Made by a program: the position numbers and the translations under genes
Notes under the pieces: generated by a model
Database searches by the model: none
The model's input: the letters and a program-made list of their open reading frames with translations, nothing else
What the model was told of the DNA's origin: nothing
DNA from: Alphaproteobacteria bacterium
GTDB lineage: Bacteria > Pseudomonadota > Alphaproteobacteria > Micropepsales > Micropepsaceae
Assembly: GCA_015654715.1 (NCBI GenBank)
Contig: JAATGK010000114.1
Span: forward strand, 1-7,268
Length of the DNA: 7,268 nt
Direction of reading: 5' to 3'
Shown here: positions 1 to 7,137 of the stretch, piece by piece
How the letters are laid out: each line of letters begins with the position of its first letter
Position numbering within the stretch: the first letter of the stretch is position 1

Positions 1-10
1 ATCTTAATTC

Positions 11-47
11 TGATATCGATGTCATTTTTCTTTTGACATCGATATCA
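11..47. promoter_or_regulatory. Twin LacI-type operator (perfect 14-bp inverted repeat)
   Basis: Two 14-bp elements, TGATATCGATGTCA (11-24) and TGACATCGATATCA (34-47), are exact reverse complements separated by a 9-nt T-rich spacer. Each is itself a near-perfect palindrome of the form TGAYATCGATRTCA with a central CG, the symmetry typical of LacI/GalR-family operators that control sugar genes in Proteobacteria. The two centres are 23 bp apart, roughly two helical turns, so two dimers could bind the same face. The second element covers the -35 hexamer of the likely promoter, which fits repression. The repressor gene is not in the window, so family assignment is inference from motif shape and from the sugar genes downstream. 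Alternatively, the repeat could form an AU-rich RNA hairpin ending an upstream transcript; it is followed by TTTCTCCC, only a weak U-tract. Confidence 0.7.
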
Positions 48-61
48 TTTCTCCCTAGCGT
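33..61 (+). promoter_or_regulatory. Probable sigma70-type promoter overlapping operator 2
   Basis: A perfect -35 hexamer TTGACA lies at 33-38. At 17-bp spacing the -10 position (56-61) reads TAGCGT, which keeps the first two bases and the final T of the consensus but is otherwise weak. Transcription would then start near 68 and leave a leader of about 190 nt before the receptor gene. The -35 box sits inside the second operator copy, so repressor binding should block RNA polymerase. The -35 match is clear; the -10 and start site are inferred. Confidence 0.45.
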
Positions 62-259
62 CATTGTTGTCTTAGCGCAGCGAATGGGGCAGCGCAGTGA
101 AGAGGGGCTTTACATCATCGGTCCGGGCATTTCGGCGGCTGTCTTATTCGGCGGTGCGCCCCAACGCGCGCAATGAACGGACGTTAAAGCGCTCGGAACA
201 GCGCAGTTATTCGAACAAAAGATAGGCGCCCAAAGTGGCGGCCTGCAGGGAGAGCAACC
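62..259 (+). other. Long 5' leader of the receptor gene, no recognised RNA element
   Basis: This stretch separates the likely promoter from the receptor start. It contains a possible 30-codon reading frame (84-176, ATG to TGA) without a convincing Shine-Dalgarno, which overlaps a 4-codon ATG frame at 173-187. It also has a small 5-bp hairpin (189-193 with 200-204, GCGCT/AGCGC). I recognise no riboswitch, tRNA or other structured RNA. The receptor's own ribosome binding site is AGGGAG at 247-252, 7 nt before the ATG at 260. Confidence 0.4.
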
Positions 260-2614
260 ATGAAAAATATCGCAGTCGTGCTTCTAGGCGGCACGGCTTT
301 CGCAGCACTTGCTTGCGTGCCGTCGGTCGCACAGCAGGCGCCGACATCGGGCGCGGCCTCGTCCGAAACGTTTGAAACCGTGGTCGTCACGGCGCAGCGC
401 CGCGAAGAAAGCAGCCAGAAGACGCCTGTCGCGGTGACCGCGCTGTCGGACGAAATGCTGCGGACCCAGCGAGTCGAAACGGCGACGGATCTGCAGTATC
501 TGGCGCCGTCGCTTGTCGTTTCGAGCCCGATCAACCGCGACGACGACAAATACTCGATCCGCGGCCAGGGTCCGACGGCACCGTCGACGGCGGCCGTACT
601 GGTCGGAGGCGGCAACGGCGTCGAGACGTATTTCGCCGATGCGATCTCCTACGCGGCGGGGGCTGGCCTTTATTACGACCTGCAAAGCGTTCAGGTCGTG
701 AACGGGCCGCAAGGCACGTTGTTCGGCAAGGCGACAACGGGCGGCGTCGTCATCTTCACGCCGCACAAACCGACCAACAATTTCGAAGGTTACGGCGAAG
801 TCGGATTCGGCAACTACGGCATGGAAAGCATCGATGCGGCCGTCAATTTCCCGATCATCAGCGACAAGCTCATGGTCCGGATCGCCGGCGAAGGCTATCT
901 GCGTGACGGCTATACCATCGACCGCGGACCGTATTTTCCCGGCAAGGACTATGACAACCGAAACTACTGGACTATGCGCGCCACGATCCTGTTCCGGCCG
1001 ATCGAAAGTGTCGAGAACGAAACAATCTTCACCATCAACAACAGCCAGGAAAACGGCACCGGCCGCATCTTGACGGGTGTCAATCCGGCTTACGGCTTTG
1101 CGTCGTTGCTGCAACCGGCATTGGCGGAGCAGCAGGCGGCGGGGGTCCGCAGCACGGCGTTCTCCACCGACACCTTCTCCAAGCATCACCGCTGGGAAGT
1201 CGTCAACACCACGCGCTGGTTCATTAACGACGACATCACGTTCAAGAACATCGCGACCTACCAGTCACACAAATACGGCAACGCCGACGACATCGACGGC
1301 ACGGTCTATCCGTTCTCCGACTTGACCGGCGCCCATAATTATCCCTGGCATCTGCAAACGGGCTACGTCACCGAAGAGGCGCAGCTGCAGGGCACGTCGC
1401 TCGGCGGCGATCTGCAATGGACCACCGGCGTCTACTACGAATACGATCACGATACCGGTCCGCAGCCGTTCGATCAGTTGAGCTGGTCGGCTGCACTCCC
1501 CGTAGTGCTCGATCTGACGCAACCATTCGCCACCGACACCACGCGCAGCACCGGTGTGTACGCGCAGACGACGTTTGACCTCGGCCGGATATGGGAAGCC
1601 GTTCGCGGCTTGAAACTGACCACGGGCTATCGCTACACCTGGGACAGCTATGACGTGAACTTCGGCTTCTATGTTGCCAATTCCAACGCCCTCGGTCTGC
1701 CTGCCAACCTGTGCGCCAGCGGACTGTACGGCGCTTCGCCGACGTTCTATCCGGCCTCTAACTGTGCCATCGGCGGCAAAGGGAAAAGCAGCGCGGCATC
1801 CTGGACGCTCGGCCTCGATTATCAACTGACTGACGACACCCTTGTTTATGTCCGTTCGGCGCGCGGCTATCTGCCGGGCGGGTTCAATCCGATGGTCTTC
1901 GACGACACAAGCCCGTACCGCACCTTCAAGCCGGCCTCCGTCATCGACACCGAAGGCGGTGTGAAGTCGCAGTTCACCGTGGCCGGGATGAACACCATGC
2001 TCGACGCGAATGTCTTCTACTCCACCTACCACAACATGCAGCGTCCGGTGTCGCTCATCTTCAGCGGCATCAACACCGGCGGCTTCATCAACGCGGCGGA
2101 ATCGGAAATCTACGGCGTCGAATTGCAGGGCTCGATTATCCCGTTCGCGGGGCTCCGGCTGTCGACCATTTACTCCTACAACTACGGCCATTACTCGGAT
2201 ATCGATCCGCTGGTCGCGCCGCAGTTGGTCGGCATTCCGTTTGCGGATCTGCCGAACCACAAGTTCACCCTCACGGCCGACTATACGTTGCCGCTGCCGG
2301 AGAACATCGGCGCTGTCGACGTTTCCGCTTCCTATTCGTACCAGTCGCGTTACTTCGACTCGACGGCGGTTCAGCCGCAGGACCACATTCAGCCGTATGG
2401 CCTGTTGAACCTTGGTCTGAACTGGCGCGCGATCCTGGGGACGTCGTGGGATGCTTCGTTCAACATGACCAATGTCGGCGACAAGACCTATCGCGTCGGT
2501 CAGAACGGAATTTACGACGCGGCCGCGGGCACGGGCGAAATCACATCGATATACGGCGAGCCGCGCATGTACGTGTTCAAGCTTCGTTACAGTTTTGGAC
2601 CCGGGTTCAACTGA
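260..2614 (+). CDS. TonB-dependent outer-membrane receptor, probably for a glucoside
   Basis: This 784-residue protein is predicted to be a TonB-dependent outer-membrane transporter powered by TonB-ExbBD. A Sec signal peptide spans residues 1-24 (Lys2, a hydrophobic core, then S-V-A before QQ). A TonB-box-like segment FETVVVTAQ lies at 38-46, directly followed by the plug domain (about 47-165), which ends in the family motif GPQGTLFG (149-156) and TTGG (159-162). The rest is a 22-strand beta-barrel with aromatic-rich alternating strands; the final strand reads YVFKLRYSF, followed by a short GPGFN tail. Length is normal for the family. Cys485 and Cys502 lie in a Gly/Ser/Pro-rich segment that looks like an extracellular loop and could form a disulfide. 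The substrate is not readable from the sequence; the downstream GH65 enzyme and PgmB suggest an alpha-glucoside rather than an iron-siderophore. AGGGAG (247-252) supports the ATG start. It is probably the first gene of the locus, under the twin operator. Confidence 0.93.
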   Translation: MKNIAVVLLGGTAFAALACVPSVAQQAPTSGAASSETFETVVVTAQRREESSQKTPVAVTALSDEMLRTQRVETATDLQYLAPSLVVSSPINRDDDKYSIRGQGPTAPSTAAVLVGGGNGVETYFADAISYAAGAGLYYDLQSVQVVNGPQGTLFGKATTGGVVIFTPHKPTNNFEGYGEVGFGNYGMESIDAAVNFPIISDKLMVRIAGEGYLRDGYTIDRGPYFPGKDYDNRNYWTMRATILFRPIESVENETIFTINNSQENGTGRILTGVNPAYGFASLLQPALAEQQAAGVRSTAFSTDTFSKHHRWEVVNTTRWFINDDITFKNIATYQSHKYGNADDIDGTVYPFSDLTGAHNYPWHLQTGYVTEEAQLQGTSLGGDLQWTTGVYYEYDHDTGPQPFDQLSWSAALPVVLDLTQPFATDTTRSTGVYAQTTFDLGRIWEAVRGLKLTTGYRYTWDSYDVNFGFYVANSNALGLPANLCASGLYGASPTFYPASNCAIGGKGKSSAASWTLGLDYQLTDDTLVYVRSARGYLPGGFNPMVFDDTSPYRTFKPASVIDTEGGVKSQFTVAGMNTMLDANVFYSTYHNMQRPVSLIFSGINTGGFINAAESEIYGVELQGSIIPFAGLRLSTIYSYNYGHYSDIDPLVAPQLVGIPFADLPNHKFTLTADYTLPLPENIGAVDVSASYSYQSRYFDSTAVQPQDHIQPYGLLNLGLNWRAILGTSWDASFNMTNVGDKTYRVGQNGIYDAAAGTGEITSIYGEPRMYVFKLRYSFGPGFN

Positions 2615-2634
2615 CTTTTGTGACGAACGACGAA

Positions 2635-2670
2635 TTCTCTCCGGCAGCACGCGCGTGTTGCCGGAGAGAA
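2635..2670 (+). terminator. Strong intercistronic hairpin, terminator-like but without a U-tract
   Basis: TTCTCTCCGGCA (2635-2646) pairs perfectly with TGCCGGAGAGAA (2659-2670). Four more pairs inside (one G-U) close a GCGC tetraloop, giving a stem of about 16 bp. It starts 20 nt after the receptor stop codon. The bases after it (AGCGGCGAAG) have no T-run, so it is not a standard intrinsic terminator on the + strand, nor on the - strand. It may stabilise the 3' end of the receptor message, mark a processing site or cause partial termination, so that the receptor is made in larger amounts than the downstream enzymes. The hairpin is directly visible; its role is inference. Confidence 0.55.
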
Positions 2671-2721
2671 AGCGGCGAAGCGATCGGCTTGCCGTTGCCT
2701 TATTGAGTAGGGGAATTTGCG

Positions 2722-5145
2722 TTGACGTATCAGATCAAGTCTGGTCAGACGGATTTGCGGCTTGGCGAAGCTGTAACCGGGATAAGCCCGGCCGAGCCGC
2801 CCGGCACCGAAGCGGATACCCAGGGCGAAGACGACCGCTGGACCATCACCCAGTCCGGCTTCGAAAAGGACAACGAAAAGGTATCGGAATCGCTGTTCGC
2901 GCTGTCGAACGGAACACTCGGGGTCCGTGGCAGCATCGAAGAACTGGTGAGCGGCAGCCCCTGCACCTTTCTTGCCGACGTCTACGAACAGACGCCCATT
3001 CATTATCACGAACGCCACCCTGGATTTGCGGCAACGACCGATACGCGCATTGCCGTGCCCGATGGATTGCGGCTGCGCCTGCAAATCGGCGACGAGGTTC
3101 TCGATCTGAACCGCGGCAGCATCACGAATTTCTCGCGGCAGCTTGATTTGCGCCACGGCGTGTTGGTCCGCACCATGCAGTGGTGCTCGCCCAGCGGGCG
3201 AATCGTCCGGATCGTGTCGGAGCGTGTCGTGCCGCTGGGGTTTGCGGCCGTGGTGGCGGTCCGCTACCGCGTCGAAGCCATCAACTTCTCGGCGCCGCTT
3301 GCCCTTGAATCCGCCCTTTATGCCGATCAGCGGGTGGAACGGCTGGGCGCCGATCCGCGCATCGGCGCCTCGCTCGATGGCGGCGGTTTGGCCGTGGAAG
3401 CCGTGTTCGATACCGGCACGCCGGCGATGACCCAACGGACAATGCGCAGCGGCATTACCGTGGCCGCCGCCCAGGCCCACGCGGCGTTGATCGGTCTGAT
3501 GCGAATCGGCGTGCGCGCCACGTCCGCTGGCGTTTGTGAAGAATTTGCCGGCGAACTCGCGCCCGGCCACGCCCTCGGTTTCGAGAAGGTGGTTGCCTAC
3601 GCGTCGGACCGCAATTGCGCTGCGACGGACGTGATCCTGTCTCACGCGCGTTCGGCAGCAGAAGACGCGGCCGAGCGCGGATTCGAAGCGCTGGCGGAGG
3701 CCCAGGAAAAGGAACTTGGGCGGTTCTGGAAGGATGCCGCGATTGCGTTTCGCGGCGAACCCCAAACCGAACGCGCGCTGCGCTTCAATCTGTTCCACAT
3801 CTTCCAGGCCGCGAGTCGGCACGGGATGTTTGGTGTCGCCGCCAAGGGTCTGACCGGCGAGGGTTATGAGGGGCACACCTTCTGGGACACCGAATTGTTC
3901 GTGCTGCCGGTGGTGGCGCTTACCGCGCCGGCGCTGGCCCGTAACATGCTCGCCTACCGCTTTCAAACGCTCGCGGCCGCCCGTGCCCATGCCCGCGAAC
4001 TCAATATCGAACGCGGCGCGCTTTACGCTTGGCGGACGATCTCGGGCGCCGAATGCTCGGCGCATTACCCGAGCGGCTCGGCGCAGTACCACATCAACGC
4101 GGCGATCGCGATGGCGGTCCGTCTCTACGACCGGGCAACCGGCGATGCGGTGTTCTTGCGCGACATGGGTGCCGAGATGGTGTTCGAGACGGCGCGGGTC
4201 TGGATCGAACTCGGCCATTTCAATCCGCGCCGCAACGGCCGCTTCTGCATCGACACCGTGACCGGGCCGGACGAATACACCGCCATCGTCGACAACAACT
4301 ATTACACCAACAAGATGGCGCAGGCGCATTTGCGTTATGCCGTCGAAATCGCCGGGCGCCTCGCGGCAGGCGCGCGCGAAGCCTTCGCCGCCTTGCTCTG
4401 CCGCCTCAAGCTGACCGAAACAGAAATCGCGCTCTGGCGCCGGGCGGCCGACGCCATGTATCTGCCTTATGACGATCGCCTCGGCATCAATCCGCAGGAC
4501 GACACCTTCCTCGACAAGGAGCCCTGGGATTTTGCCCATACGCCCGCCGAGCGTTTCCCGCTGCTGCTGCACAATCATCCGCTGACGCTCTACCGGCATC
4601 AGGTGTGCAAGCAGGCCGATGTGGTGCTGGCGATGGTGCTTGCCGGCGAGGATCTCGACCTCGGCGTGAAACGGCGCAATTTCGACTACTACGAGCCGCT
4701 GACGACGCACGACTCGACATTGTCGCCCGGCACTTTCAGCATTCTCGCGAGCGAAATCGGCGAACCCGGAAAGGCGCGCCAGTACTTTGACGATACTCTG
4801 TTCACCGATCTCAACGATCTGCACCAGAACACCGGCCATGGCGTGCATTTGGCGGCAATGGCCGGGAGCTGGCTTGCGCTGGTCTGGGGGTTCGGCGGCA
4901 TGCGGTGTGAAGGCGAGCGGCCGCGCTTTGCCCCGGTCCCCGCGCAACGCAGCGCGGGGTATCGATTCGCGATCTGCTGGCGCGGATCGCATATCCAGGT
5001 CGAGGTCTCACCCGAGACAACGCGCTATGAACTGATCGGGGGACCCGGACTGACGATCAGCCATTTCGGTACGGACGTCGTATTGATTCCGGGCAAGGCG
5101 CAATCGTTTCCGGTAATGCCGGCAGTGGTGCAGGAGGCGACATGA
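2722..5145 (+). CDS. GH65 disaccharide phosphorylase (maltose/kojibiose/trehalose phosphorylase family)
   Basis: This 807-residue cytoplasmic enzyme is predicted to cleave an alpha-glucosidic disaccharide with phosphate and inversion, releasing beta-glucose 1-phosphate. An unusual N-terminal extension (1-38, polar, no signal peptide) precedes the N-terminal beta-sandwich (about 40-300), which contains the family sequence ESLFALSNGTLGVRG (56-70). The (alpha/alpha)6 barrel (about 345-720) has FWDTE (387-391), the sugar-site segment YAWRTISGAECSA (435-447), TGPDEY (514-519) with Glu518 as general acid, KQADVV (630-635), and HDSTLSP (663-669), the phosphate-site region that separates phosphorylases from GH65 hydrolases. 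A small C-terminal beta-domain follows. The start is TTG at 2722, chosen because AGGGGA (2709-2714) lies 7 nt upstream and no suitable ATG is present. The stop overlaps the next gene in ATGA, and that neighbour is a beta-phosphoglucomutase, supporting phosphorolysis. Which disaccharide is used (maltose, kojibiose, nigerose, trehalose or another) cannot be decided here. Confidence 0.93.
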   Translation: MTYQIKSGQTDLRLGEAVTGISPAEPPGTEADTQGEDDRWTITQSGFEKDNEKVSESLFALSNGTLGVRGSIEELVSGSPCTFLADVYEQTPIHYHERHPGFAATTDTRIAVPDGLRLRLQIGDEVLDLNRGSITNFSRQLDLRHGVLVRTMQWCSPSGRIVRIVSERVVPLGFAAVVAVRYRVEAINFSAPLALESALYADQRVERLGADPRIGASLDGGGLAVEAVFDTGTPAMTQRTMRSGITVAAAQAHAALIGLMRIGVRATSAGVCEEFAGELAPGHALGFEKVVAYASDRNCAATDVILSHARSAAEDAAERGFEALAEAQEKELGRFWKDAAIAFRGEPQTERALRFNLFHIFQAASRHGMFGVAAKGLTGEGYEGHTFWDTELFVLPVVALTAPALARNMLAYRFQTLAAARAHARELNIERGALYAWRTISGAECSAHYPSGSAQYHINAAIAMAVRLYDRATGDAVFLRDMGAEMVFETARVWIELGHFNPRRNGRFCIDTVTGPDEYTAIVDNNYYTNKMAQAHLRYAVEIAGRLAAGAREAFAALLCRLKLTETEIALWRRAADAMYLPYDDRLGINPQDDTFLDKEPWDFAHTPAERFPLLLHNHPLTLYRHQVCKQADVVLAMVLAGEDLDLGVKRRNFDYYEPLTTHDSTLSPGTFSILASEIGEPGKARQYFDDTLFTDLNDLHQNTGHGVHLAAMAGSWLALVWGFGGMRCEGERPRFAPVPAQRSAGYRFAICWRGSHIQVEVSPETTRYELIGGPGLTISHFGTDVVLIPGKAQSFPVMPAVVQEAT

Positions 5146-5834
5146 GCGTTTTCCCGCGTCCGCTGGCCGCGTTGATCTTCGATCTCGACGGCGTGCTGGT
5201 CGATACCGCCAAGGCGCATTACCGCGCCTGGAAGCGGCTTGCCGACGAACTCGGGATTGCGTTCGACGAAGAGGCCAATCAAGCCTTGAAAGGTGTAGAC
5301 CGGCTCGCGTCGTTCGATCGGCTGGTTGCCGGCAGCGGCCGCGTCTTCCCACCCGAAAAACGGGTGGCACTCGCCAATCGCAAAGATGGATGGTACCGCG
5401 AAGAAATATCGCGTCTCACGCCACCGGATATGTCCGAAGGCGCCGCCCGCGTTCTTGCCGTGGCCCGCAAGGCCGGTTTGAAACTCGCGCTCGCTTCGGC
5501 CAGTCGCAATGCTGGTCTGGTGCTCGACCGCCTCGGTATTCGCGCGGCGTTCGACGTCATTGCCGATCCCGCCGCCGTTCGTCTTGGCAAACCGGCCCCT
5601 GACATCTTTCTTGCCGCAGCCGCCGATCTGCATGTCGCACCGCGCGACAGTCTCGGCATCGAGGATAGCGTTGCCGGGATCGCAGCGATCAAGGCGGCCG
5701 GCATGTCGGCGCTCGGCATCGGCTGCCAAGATGTCCTATCGCAAGCCGACTGCGTGATCCCGAGTATCGCCGCGTTTGATCTGCCGCAATTCGTGTCCAC
5801 CGTCGCGACCTCCACGGACATCATCCATGATTGA
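5142..5834 (+). CDS. pgmB: Beta-phosphoglucomutase (HAD superfamily)
   Basis: This 230-residue cytoplasmic enzyme interconverts beta-glucose 1-phosphate and glucose 6-phosphate through beta-glucose 1,6-bisphosphate, passing the phosphorylase product into glycolysis. All hallmarks of the Lactococcus lactis enzyme are present. FDLDGVLVDT (13-22) supplies the nucleophile Asp14 and acid/base Asp16. Thr22 and His26 are the conserved cap-hinge positions, and LKGVDR (49-54) gives the cap residues Lys50 and Arg54. LASASRN (117-123) is HAD motif II, Lys150 lies in GKPAPDIF, and the Mg-binding pair Glu174-Asp175 lies in GIEDS. The substrate-specific LKGV.R cap motif separates it from generic phosphoglycolate-type HAD proteins. 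It starts at the ATG that overlaps the GH65 stop by 4 nt, with AGGAGG at 5132-5137, so it is probably translationally coupled. Length is normal. The C-terminus overlaps the permease start by 8 nt. Confidence 0.95.
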   Translation: MSVFPRPLAALIFDLDGVLVDTAKAHYRAWKRLADELGIAFDEEANQALKGVDRLASFDRLVAGSGRVFPPEKRVALANRKDGWYREEISRLTPPDMSEGAARVLAVARKAGLKLALASASRNAGLVLDRLGIRAAFDVIADPAAVRLGKPAPDIFLAAAADLHVAPRDSLGIEDSVAGIAAIKAAGMSALGIGCQDVLSQADCVIPSIAAFDLPQFVSTVATSTDIIHD

Positions 5835-7137
5835 GGCACCCGCCATTGCGTCCATCACCGGTCCGGTGCCGCGTCGTCTTTCCGGCGGCGGCGGCTTTTT
5901 GGCGAAGCTGTCGTTAATCCTGACGTACTGCACCTTTGCGGTCCTGCTCAACAGCGTCGGCACCGTGATCCTGCAGGTTATCCGGACGTTCGGGGTCGAC
6001 GAAAGCGGCGCCGCGATTCTCGAGGCGTTCAAGGATCTGCCGATCGCCATCGCCTCCTTCGCGGTCGCCTCGTTCCTGCCGCGCTTGGGCTACAAGCGAG
6101 CGATGATTCTGGGCCTTGCTTTCGTCGCGCTGGCTTGTATCGGGATGCCGGTGTTCCACGCCTTTTGGGCCGCGAAACTTTTGTTCGCGGTGGTCGGCGT
6201 TTCGTTTGCCCTGATCAAGACCTCGACCTATGCCTGCATCGGCCTTCTAACGCGCAATGCCCGCGAACATGCCAGCCTGACCAACATCATCGAAGGCATG
6301 TTCATGGTCGGGGTCCTCGGCGGCTATTGGGTGTTCGCAGCCTTCGTGGATCCGACCGGTCACCTGACGTACGGATGGCTCAATGTCTATTGGCTGTTGT
6401 CCGCTTGCTGCCTCGTGAATATCGCCATCGTGCTGGTGAGCCCGTTCGGTGCGCTGGTGGTCGATCCCAAGGGCGGCATGCTGTCGGACCTCAAGCTGAT
6501 GCCGCAGCTTCTCGTTCGCACGCCGATCCTGATCTTCTTCGTGGCGAGTTTCCTGTATGTGTTCATCGAGCAGGGAATCGGCTCCTGGCTGCCGACGTTC
6601 AACTCCAAGGTCCTGCATCTGCCAATGGCGATGAGCGTGCAGGCCGCCAGTGTCTATGCTGCAGGTCTAGCGATCGGGCGGTTGACGGCCGGCGGGTTGA
6701 TGCGGCGTATGAACTGGCTTTCAATCCTCATGATCTGCATCGTGCTGATGGCAATCCTGATCGTGGTTGCGATGCCGCTCGCCGTGGGCATTCGCCCCGA
6801 CCCGAACGTCACTTGGTTCACCGCGCCGATAGCCTGCTTCATTATCCCGGTGATCGGCCTGTTCCTTGCCCCGATCTATCCGACCATCAACTCGGTTGTC
6901 CTTTCCTCCCTGCCAAAGTCGCAACATGCGTCGGCGGCCGGGTTGATGATCGCGTTTGCGGCGGTCGGCGGCACGACAGGGTCGTTGATCACCGGGCATT
7001 TGTTCGCGGCGGTCGGCGGCGCCACCGCGTTTCGCCTCGCGCTCGCCCCGATCGCGGTTCTCGGCCTTTGCCTTTTCGCGCTGAACCGCCAGCTCAAACG
7101 GGCCGCCAAAAACAACAACCCAGGAGGAATTCAATGA
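5827..7137 (+). CDS. MFS sugar permease (inner membrane)
   Basis: This 436-residue polytopic protein of the major facilitator superfamily probably imports the sugar (or glucoside) across the inner membrane by proton symport. About 12 hydrophobic segments can be drawn, near residues 26-51, 63-84, 91-110, 113-140, 151-173, 186-206, 232-257, 268-291, 297-320, 331-360, 368-396 and 402-420. A basic LGYKRA turn (88-92) lies between segments 2 and 3, the place of the MFS signature loop, and a long central loop (about 207-231) separates the halves. APIYPTINSVVLSSLP (348-363) and GGTTGSLITG (381-390) resemble the glucose/galactose and fucose permease-like branch. The ATG at 5827 lies 8 nt inside pgmB. 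An in-frame TTG at 5776 would add 17 polar residues and is less likely. No strong Shine-Dalgarno precedes 5827, so translation probably depends on coupling to pgmB. Substrate specificity is inferred from the neighbours only. Confidence 0.88.
   Translation: MIEAPAIASITGPVPRRLSGGGGFLAKLSLILTYCTFAVLLNSVGTVILQVIRTFGVDESGAAILEAFKDLPIAIASFAVASFLPRLGYKRAMILGLAFVALACIGMPVFHAFWAAKLLFAVVGVSFALIKTSTYACIGLLTRNAREHASLTNIIEGMFMVGVLGGYWVFAAFVDPTGHLTYGWLNVYWLLSACCLVNIAIVLVSPFGALVVDPKGGMLSDLKLMPQLLVRTPILIFFVASFLYVFIEQGIGSWLPTFNSKVLHLPMAMSVQAASVYAAGLAIGRLTAGGLMRRMNWLSILMICIVLMAILIVVAMPLAVGIRPDPNVTWFTAPIACFIIPVIGLFLAPIYPTINSVVLSSLPKSQHASAAGLMIAFAAVGGTTGSLITGHLFAAVGGATAFRLALAPIAVLGLCLFALNRQLKRAAKNNNPGGIQ

Noticed and set aside
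74..97. Direct repeat AGCGCAG in the leader
   Set aside because: A 7-bp repeat in GC-rich DNA is expected by chance, and no further copies or symmetry support a function.
299..340. Possible lipoprotein signal (Cys19) in the receptor leader peptide
   Set aside because: The residues before Cys19 are A-L-A, without the Leu/Val/Ile expected at position -3. A standard signal peptidase I site (S-V-A before Gln25) fits better.
2196..2208. GATATCGAT inside the receptor gene as another operator copy
   Set aside because: Only 9 of 14 positions match the operator and the right half-site is lost; it encodes an ordinary Asp-Ile-Asp segment.
1265..2650. Open frame of 461 codons on the - strand opposite the receptor
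   Set aside because: Arg/Val-rich composition without a fold or motif; it is a mirror of receptor codon usage.
2587..4992. Open frame of 801 codons on the - strand opposite the GH65 gene
   Set aside because: Its translation is rich in Arg, His and Gly with no recognisable domain, and it lies exactly opposite a gene with clear catalytic motifs. Long antisense frames are expected in GC-rich genes with strong codon bias.
5776..5826. TTG 5776 as the permease start
   Set aside because: It would add 17 polar, Arg/Ser/Pro-rich residues lying wholly within pgmB, with no Shine-Dalgarno. ATG 5827 gives a normal MFS N-terminus.
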